NCBI GenBank assembly: GCA_024516035.1
Contig: CM044958.1
Span: forward strand, 45,481,929 to 45,545,928
Source: Bactericera cockerelli
Taxonomy: Eukaryota > Arthropoda > Insecta > Hemiptera > Triozidae
Direction: 5' to 3'
Length of the DNA stretch: 64,000 nucleotides
The notes beneath the pieces were generated by a model. The model did no database searches. It was not told the DNA's origin and saw only the letters and a list, made by a program, of their open reading frames with translations. A program made the translations under genes and the position numbers. Shown here one piece after another: positions 58,589-64,000 of the stretch; position 1 is the stretch's first letter, and each line of letters begins with the position of its first letter.

Positions 58589-61500
58589 CTAATATTTGTA
58601 GTTCGGGTTTTTCCTAAAGTTGACGCAGTCCCTACACTCGCAGTGGTCCGGGGTGCTCCCGCAGTACCCCCCATTGGAGCAACAGTAGCCATTGTCATCG
58701 TCCGGGTTACAAATGGGAAACTCGCCATTGATCTTCGGGATCTGCCGGCCGCACCTGCCACGCTTCCCGTCCGGATCATTGAGGAAGTACCAGCGGACAG
58801 CAACGCTCGGCTTTGTCGGCGCCTTGGTTATCTTCTCCGGCTCATTGCCAAAGTCTGTACAGGTGGGACACTTGCAGTAAGTATCGCCTGTACCGCAGTA
58901 GCCATAGGCGCCGCAGCAACTGTACCCAGGATCATCAGGGTCGCACACAGGGTAGTAGCCCTTGTACAGGGGCGCCGAGCGGCCGCACAGTCCTGCCTTG
59001 TCGTCCCCGTCCTCGGCCGTCCACCACCGCTTCTCGTCAATGGGCGAACATTTGAAGTTCACGAGGGTGGGGTCCGACTTATCACAAAGAGACGCAGAGG
59101 CGACAGTTCGGAGCAGAGTTAGGTCATCGTCATCTTGTTCCAGTGCCCAGATCATGATGCCTCCAATGTTCTTGTCAACTGCATAATTCTTCTTGTGGGT
59201 TAAGCTTTGTTCATCTTCGTATCCAAGGAAAGTTTTTGTCGTTGGGTTCCAAGCGTAGGGAGTTTTGCTTTTCTCGTGGAAATGTTTCTCGAACTGACTG
59301 TTGTCCAAGTAATCCGTTTCTATATCATTCCACGGGGAATACCCGCCTTCGAATTTTCCATTGACGGCTTGGGCCGTGCGCCACATGCTGTCACTCTTGT
59401 CTACAGGTTCGCCCACATTCTTCCAGTAGCGCCCGTAGAATGGAACCCCCATGTTGATCTTGTGCGGCTGCTTCGTCTTGCAAGCGTAATACTTCATGGT
59501 CCAGTCTGTGTTGGTTTTTCCTGAGAATCGTGGTGGCATGCCGAAGAACAGAGGTGCAGGAGGTCCCGTGTAAGCCCCCCATTTGCTTTCCCAGGCTCCA
59601 AAAAAGTCATAGCTCATGACGTTCACAAAGTCAGCATACTTTAACAAGCCTGGTAGATCATAACCGGGGTCCAATGTCCACTGTCCAGCCGCACTGGCAA
59701 ATGAGATGAGGAACTTTTCTTCTCTTGAAACTCTAGCAGCAAAATTGTCCAGCGCTGTTCTCAGTTCTTGCATGAGAATGACATAGTTCTGTTTGTCGCT
59801 CGGGACGCCTTCATTGGCTCCTCCTGTCACAGGGTACTCCCAGTCGATATCAACTCCATCAAATCCATATTCTTCAATAAGTTTGATTATGGATCCTATA
59901 AATCTAATTCTACTACCTGGGGACGCCGCCATTGCGCTGAAGTACTGAGAATTGGCCCAGCCTCCTACTGCAAACATGACTTTCAAATGAGGGAAATGAC
60001 TTGCCAGGTTCATGAGCCTCTCCAAACGTTCTAGTGTGACTGCTTTGTCTTTCTCGGGATCTTCACTTGTTGCTCTATCTGCTGATCCTATCTGAACATT
60101 ACCATCCGCTTGCATCTCTATAAACGCGTAGATAACATGGGTCAGTCTCTTCAAATGTGCTGCAAATATTTTTCTCTTCTGCCACGATGTGTAGTAACCA
60201 ACAATACGTTTGTTACATTTGGACACGTCCTCCACCAAGGAGACGCCATCTGCAGCTTCAGCCAGTGTATCACTGTCTTCATCTTCATCCCCCTCCTCGC
60301 CCTCATCTTGACCACTGTAGAAACCGAGGAGAGATAATTTGTCTTCAAGATCTCCATCTTTGTGACATCCTCTCACCAAAGAACTTCCTTCACTTTGTCG
60401 TCTCCTTCGAGATTTCTTTTTATTTGGTTTCTTTTTCGGTTTTGATTGAGTGTTTCCTTTCTTTCGTTTTTTATTTGTATCTTTCTTTTTATTCAAGGCG
60501 TCATCCCAAGCTTTCTTCTCATCGTCTGACAGTTTATCTGCAGCGGCACATGCTATCGTATTAACCGGAAACCAGACCGCTTGTCCTGAAGCTGCTGGGT
60601 TAGAAACATGAACTTCTCTACCTTTGTAAATCTGGGTGGCGGTCATGAGCCAAGGATTCTTGATCAGAGGCAAAGTACCACCCGTCATGACAGCTTTGAT
60701 ATCTGCCTGGCTTACAGGTGTATAAACTTCTTTTTGTCTAGCACCTTTGACATAATTTTTTGTGTTTTTGTGCATAAAACCAACAACCTGCTCATTTCCT
60801 TTCTCGTCCTTATAGCAAATCATCTTCCAGAAACATTTTGGAACAGTAAGACCTCCTATTTTGGTTTTTTCGGTTGCACCATCCAAACAAACACCCGTTG
60901 CTACCAAGCTGGGGTGACTCTCACTGAAGCACTCGACATGAGCTTCTAGTATTCTCCATGGTGCAATGTTTGTCCAGTGATCTTGAGGTGCAATGTTGAT
61001 GAATAAGTTGATTACTTTCTTAGCTTTCGGCGACCACCGCGCAACATTTGCCGGAGTCAGATGTCCTCGGTCCCAGCCTGTGTTCAGATAGTCATCATCA
61101 TTTCCTTGATAACCTTTCAGAGCTGTACATGGGTATTGCAGGAACCCAGAATTTCTCTCAGACTCTTTGAGGGTATTGTAACTGAAACAAAAAAGATTTA
61201 AAAAATATCAAAACATTTTAAGTTTTGTTTTGTAACTGATTTAAAACCTCTCATATTTGGTGATTTACCGCGCAAAAAACCAGACCTTAAAACTTTTTAA
61301 CATTATAACTATCTTATACACAGTGACCAACCTCAGTAGCTTGATCGATAAGGCGGTGGACTTGTTATCTGGATATCGGTGGTTCAAGTCCCAAGTTAAG
61401 CATAAATTTAGTAAAGCTAGTTTCACTAGTTGTGATATCACTACTGTGATCAACACAAATATGACAACTTATCAACAGGCAGTGCTGTCAGATGACACAT

Positions 61501-64000
61501 TACGATGTGAGCAATATTCTGTGAAATGGAGCTTTCATGCTTTGTTGAGAAAGATTTATTCAAATATTAGCAATTTGATTTAAGAAATATAAATACGAAA
61601 TTTGATCTTTACAAATAGTAAAAGTAGTTTAAACAAGTACCTTTTAAAACAATTATTTGGTGAAACCTTGAAAATCACGAAATAAAACTCAAATTTTACT
61701 CACCTTTTGCTGTCAAACCCAGCGACCTTTCCAAGATCCGCCACAGAATTTGCCTGTTGCATCGTGACGGACCAAATTGGGACTTTTTTGCTTTTGTCAA
61801 AAAGCAACACATAAACAGTCACGAACTTTCCGAAGCTTGGTCTGTAAAGTTTGGATACTTGGGGTGTCTCAATCACTATAAGGGGAAACGGGCCGGAACC
61901 ACAGGTTTTCAAGTTGCACTTTGCATCAGATGGCCATACGAGCTTGTCATTCACTTTCTTACAAGTTATTATTGGATCATCTTCTTCATAGCCGGGATCA
62001 CACTCATAGTCACATTTACCACCCGCTTTCTTCTTCACACAGTCAGTGAGGGTTTCTTCAATGACATGTGGGAATTTTGGTTTTGAGCAAAACTTGTCAT
62101 CATCATCATCATCGTCATCATCACAATCCCCAGGTTTCTTTTTTCCTTTTCCTTTCCCCTTGGTAGCTCTTTTAGACCTCTTCTTACATTGACCTCTTTC
62201 TTCTATTTTTCCTGTTTCTTTGGTATTCTTCTTGTCTTTGACTTTTTTGTTTTTGGTTTCAACTTTGTCAATTCCTTTATTCAAGCTCCTTTTCACTTTA
62301 TCGACAGATTTCTTTCCTGCCTTTTTAGCTCCTTTTAACGCTTTTCCTGCAGCTTTAGCAGCTGTTCCAGCAATTTTACCGCCAGGTACAGCTGATAGAG
62401 CAAGGTCTAATGTTTTAGACTGCAAGAGGTCGATTCCTTTTTCTTTTGCTTTATCCCAGTCTCCAGTTACAACTGCTCCTCCTAATTCAACTGCATTTTT
62501 TACATCATGTACTACAGGAATGTCAAGGAAAGCATTCTTTGCACCGTCAAAGTCTCCTTGGACCACCTTGCCGACAGTTTTCACAACTCCTTTGGCAGTA
62601 TCGACAACAGTATTTACTGTGTCCTTGACTGCGTCTACAACGAAATTGGCAGCTTTTTTAAAAGCTTTTCCAATAGCGTCGAAGAATCCTCTTTTTCTTC
62701 GGCGTGTTGATAATTCGGTAGTATTAGTTGAAACGGTGCTGAGCGATGTCTGCGTCTGTTTGTTATCTTGGGAGAAGCAGCCATGGATGTGGTAACTTTG
62801 GAACGGTGACAACTTGTTCATGGATTCGAGAGTGAAATGCATCTCGCTTGTCTTGACCAGGGATACTGAATTCCCTGACAGGTCAGTCCCCAGGTTATCT
62901 ACTGAATCAAAGAAGTAACATTCGGTCTTTTCTGAGGAGAATTTGATGAGTACATAAATACACTCTTTGTCGCATTTTGCGGCGCATTCTTCTTCACAGT
63001 TGCTCTGACAACTATCATGTTTACGTAAAGAATTTTTGGGGTCAACATTCATATTGGGTACCCTGATAAAATTCTTCAGATGAGACTTCAAAGAAGGTTT
63101 CTCTAAGATGGTGATGTAATTATTTTCATTCGTCTCTTTGTATTGGATTTTCACATCTCCTAAATGACAGAGCTTGAGGTCAAAGGAGTAACTCGCTTTA
63201 GTGAATTCAACATGATCTTTCAACTTTTTTATACATTCTTCATAAGAAGTGGTTAAGGTATTGTATTCAGAGCTTGAACCTGGAATTTGATCAATACGAA
63301 TATTGGGTAGGAATTCAAATCTGTCCAGGTATTGATGTAGACCCGATCTCAACTGTGGATAGCGCATTACATACGTAGCATCAAAATTTCTAGTGAGAGT
63401 ATTGATTTTTATATCCTCGTAGGTATGCCTTGATCTGTCGTAACCGATCCCCATACATGTGTCGTCCTTCAAGCATTGTTCCATTTCGTTTCCAAGTTTC
63501 TTTTTGATCTCCCTCTGTCGAACAAAGTCACTGTCAGGACAGATCGACACATCCAAACGTTCCTCCACACGCTCTGGGTAGTAGCATCGTCTGCATCCGG
63601 TTGCAGAATCACAACCTGTGATTGGATTTGTCAGACAAGGTTTTGAATAATAGGCCGAGTACGTTTTGTTCTTATACAAGCCTGCACATTTGTCATCTGC
63701 TTCAACTTGGCTCGCTTTCAATATATCTCCGTCATCAATGAATCGCCAGAAGACATCACTGCCCAGAGGCACTTGGCGTATGTTGAATGCACTCACGTGA
63801 GCGTAGTTAAGATCTACAAACTCAATACTCTCTGTAGAATCAAACATGTCACACTTCCTGGTGCTCATAGAGTAAGACACTATCTCGCACCCATCAGAAC
63901 TTTGGCATTTCTCCAAGCAAGTTACAAAATCATTTTCTGTGGTTCTACCTTTCGGTGTTCCAGTGATAGAGGTGTGTCGCACATAGAACCAGTTGTTAAC
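58589..64000 (-). CDS. Secreted nuclease-chitinase fusion protein, 3' part (5' end outside window)
   Basis: Exons 64000-61704 and 61181-58589; GTGAGT donor, TTTCAG acceptor, phase 2. Open to the window edge, so the N-terminus is missing; 1629 residues are visible. In order: PAN/apple-like cysteine modules (about 1-400); furin-type RRRKR (433-437); amphipathic helix and Ala/Gly/Lys-rich region (438-600); KKRSKR (606-611); nine Asp (627-635); sushi/CCP (638-695); DNA/RNA non-specific endonuclease (about 700-975) with DRGH (803-806), Asn 828 in FINIAPQ and Glu 845; basic linker ending SRRRR (1023-1027); GH18 chitinase (1088-1464) with DGVDIDWE (1207-1214), MSYD and MIWALEQDD; two hevein-like chitin-binding domains (1491-1541, 1570-1621). 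Both enzymes keep their catalytic residues. A secreted role against chitin-bearing organisms or in digestion is inferred. Family identities rest on recalled motifs. Confidence 0.87.
61182..61703 (-). other. Intron of the fusion gene, inside the nuclease domain
   Basis: 522 bases, GT-AG. It separates the first strands of the nuclease (VTVYVLLFDKSKKVPIWS) from the catalytic DRGH part, so the two exons must belong to one protein. It contains a SINE (61325-61470). Confidence 0.85.
61325..61470 (+). repeat. SINE family C within the intron
   Basis: CAACCTCAGTAGCTTGATCG, GGTGGTTCAAGTCCCAAG, and AGCTAGTTTCACTAGTTGTG with GATATCACTACTGTGATCAA. A complete copy in antisense to the gene. Confidence 0.85.

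Noticed and set aside
58454..59122. 222-codon plus-strand frame
   Set aside because: Starts in the TG microsatellite of the hAT element and then runs antisense to the GC-rich chitin-binding domains.
62220..62795. 191-codon plus-strand frame
   Set aside because: Antisense of the Ala/Lys-rich part of the fusion gene.
58589..64000. Bacterial contamination as the source of the nuclease-chitinase gene
   Set aside because: It has a spliceosomal intron containing a SINE of the same family found throughout the window, and the same hAT family at its end.

Overview
The window is nuclear DNA of an invertebrate animal, most likely an arthropod, but the species cannot be named from the sequence. It has spliced genes with GT-AG introns, AT-rich introns, many tRNA- and 5S-derived SINEs, MITEs, a hAT family and non-LTR retrotransposons. 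There are no operons and no bacterial gene density. Most long open frames lie in microsatellites or are antisense shadows of exons.

Three host genes can be supported. (1) Left edge, + strand, 6-2066: a five-exon, 224-residue methyltransferase matching EEF1AKMT2 (METTL10). (2) Middle, - strand, 42048 down to 22572: a four-exon gene for a predicted 243-residue secreted protein with a signal peptide, two six-cysteine EB/EGF-like modules (one per exon) and a cysteine-free tail. All three introns are phase 1 and hold nearly all of the 22-42 kb repeats. (3) Right edge, - strand, 64000 down to 58589: the 3' part (1629 residues visible, 5' end outside) of a very large secreted protein. It joins PAN-like modules, a furin-type site, an amphipathic and Ala/Gly/Lys-rich region resembling bacterial toxin pre-domains, a sushi/CCP domain, a DNA/RNA non-specific endonuclease with its catalytic residues, a basic linker with another furin-type site, a GH18 chitinase with an intact active site, and two hevein-like chitin-binding domains. 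This nuclease-chitinase fusion is the most unusual object in the window.

The rest is mobile DNA. 3-17 kb: SINEs, a 123-bp satellite, MITEs with TA or TTA/TAA target duplications, a 142-bp tandem triplication and a SINE with internal 38-bp repeats. 18.6-22.0 kb: a 3.4-kb element with inverted arms of about 1 kb, each carrying a copy of the same small zinc-binding-like ORF. 25.0-26.1 kb: minisatellite. 26.6-29.6 kb: two hAT copies plus a spacer, sharing one 8-bp target duplication. 33.5-34.4 kb: a near-perfect foldback MITE. 37.6-38.7 kb: G-rich minisatellite. 45.2 and 50.6 kb: long CT and GA tracts. 46.6-47.1, 49.2 and 51.9-55.7 kb: retroelement fragments, including a full insertion with a twin-priming inversion inside another element's ORF. 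57.35-58.59 kb: a third hAT copy inserted so that its duplicated target ends exactly at the stop codon of the fusion gene.
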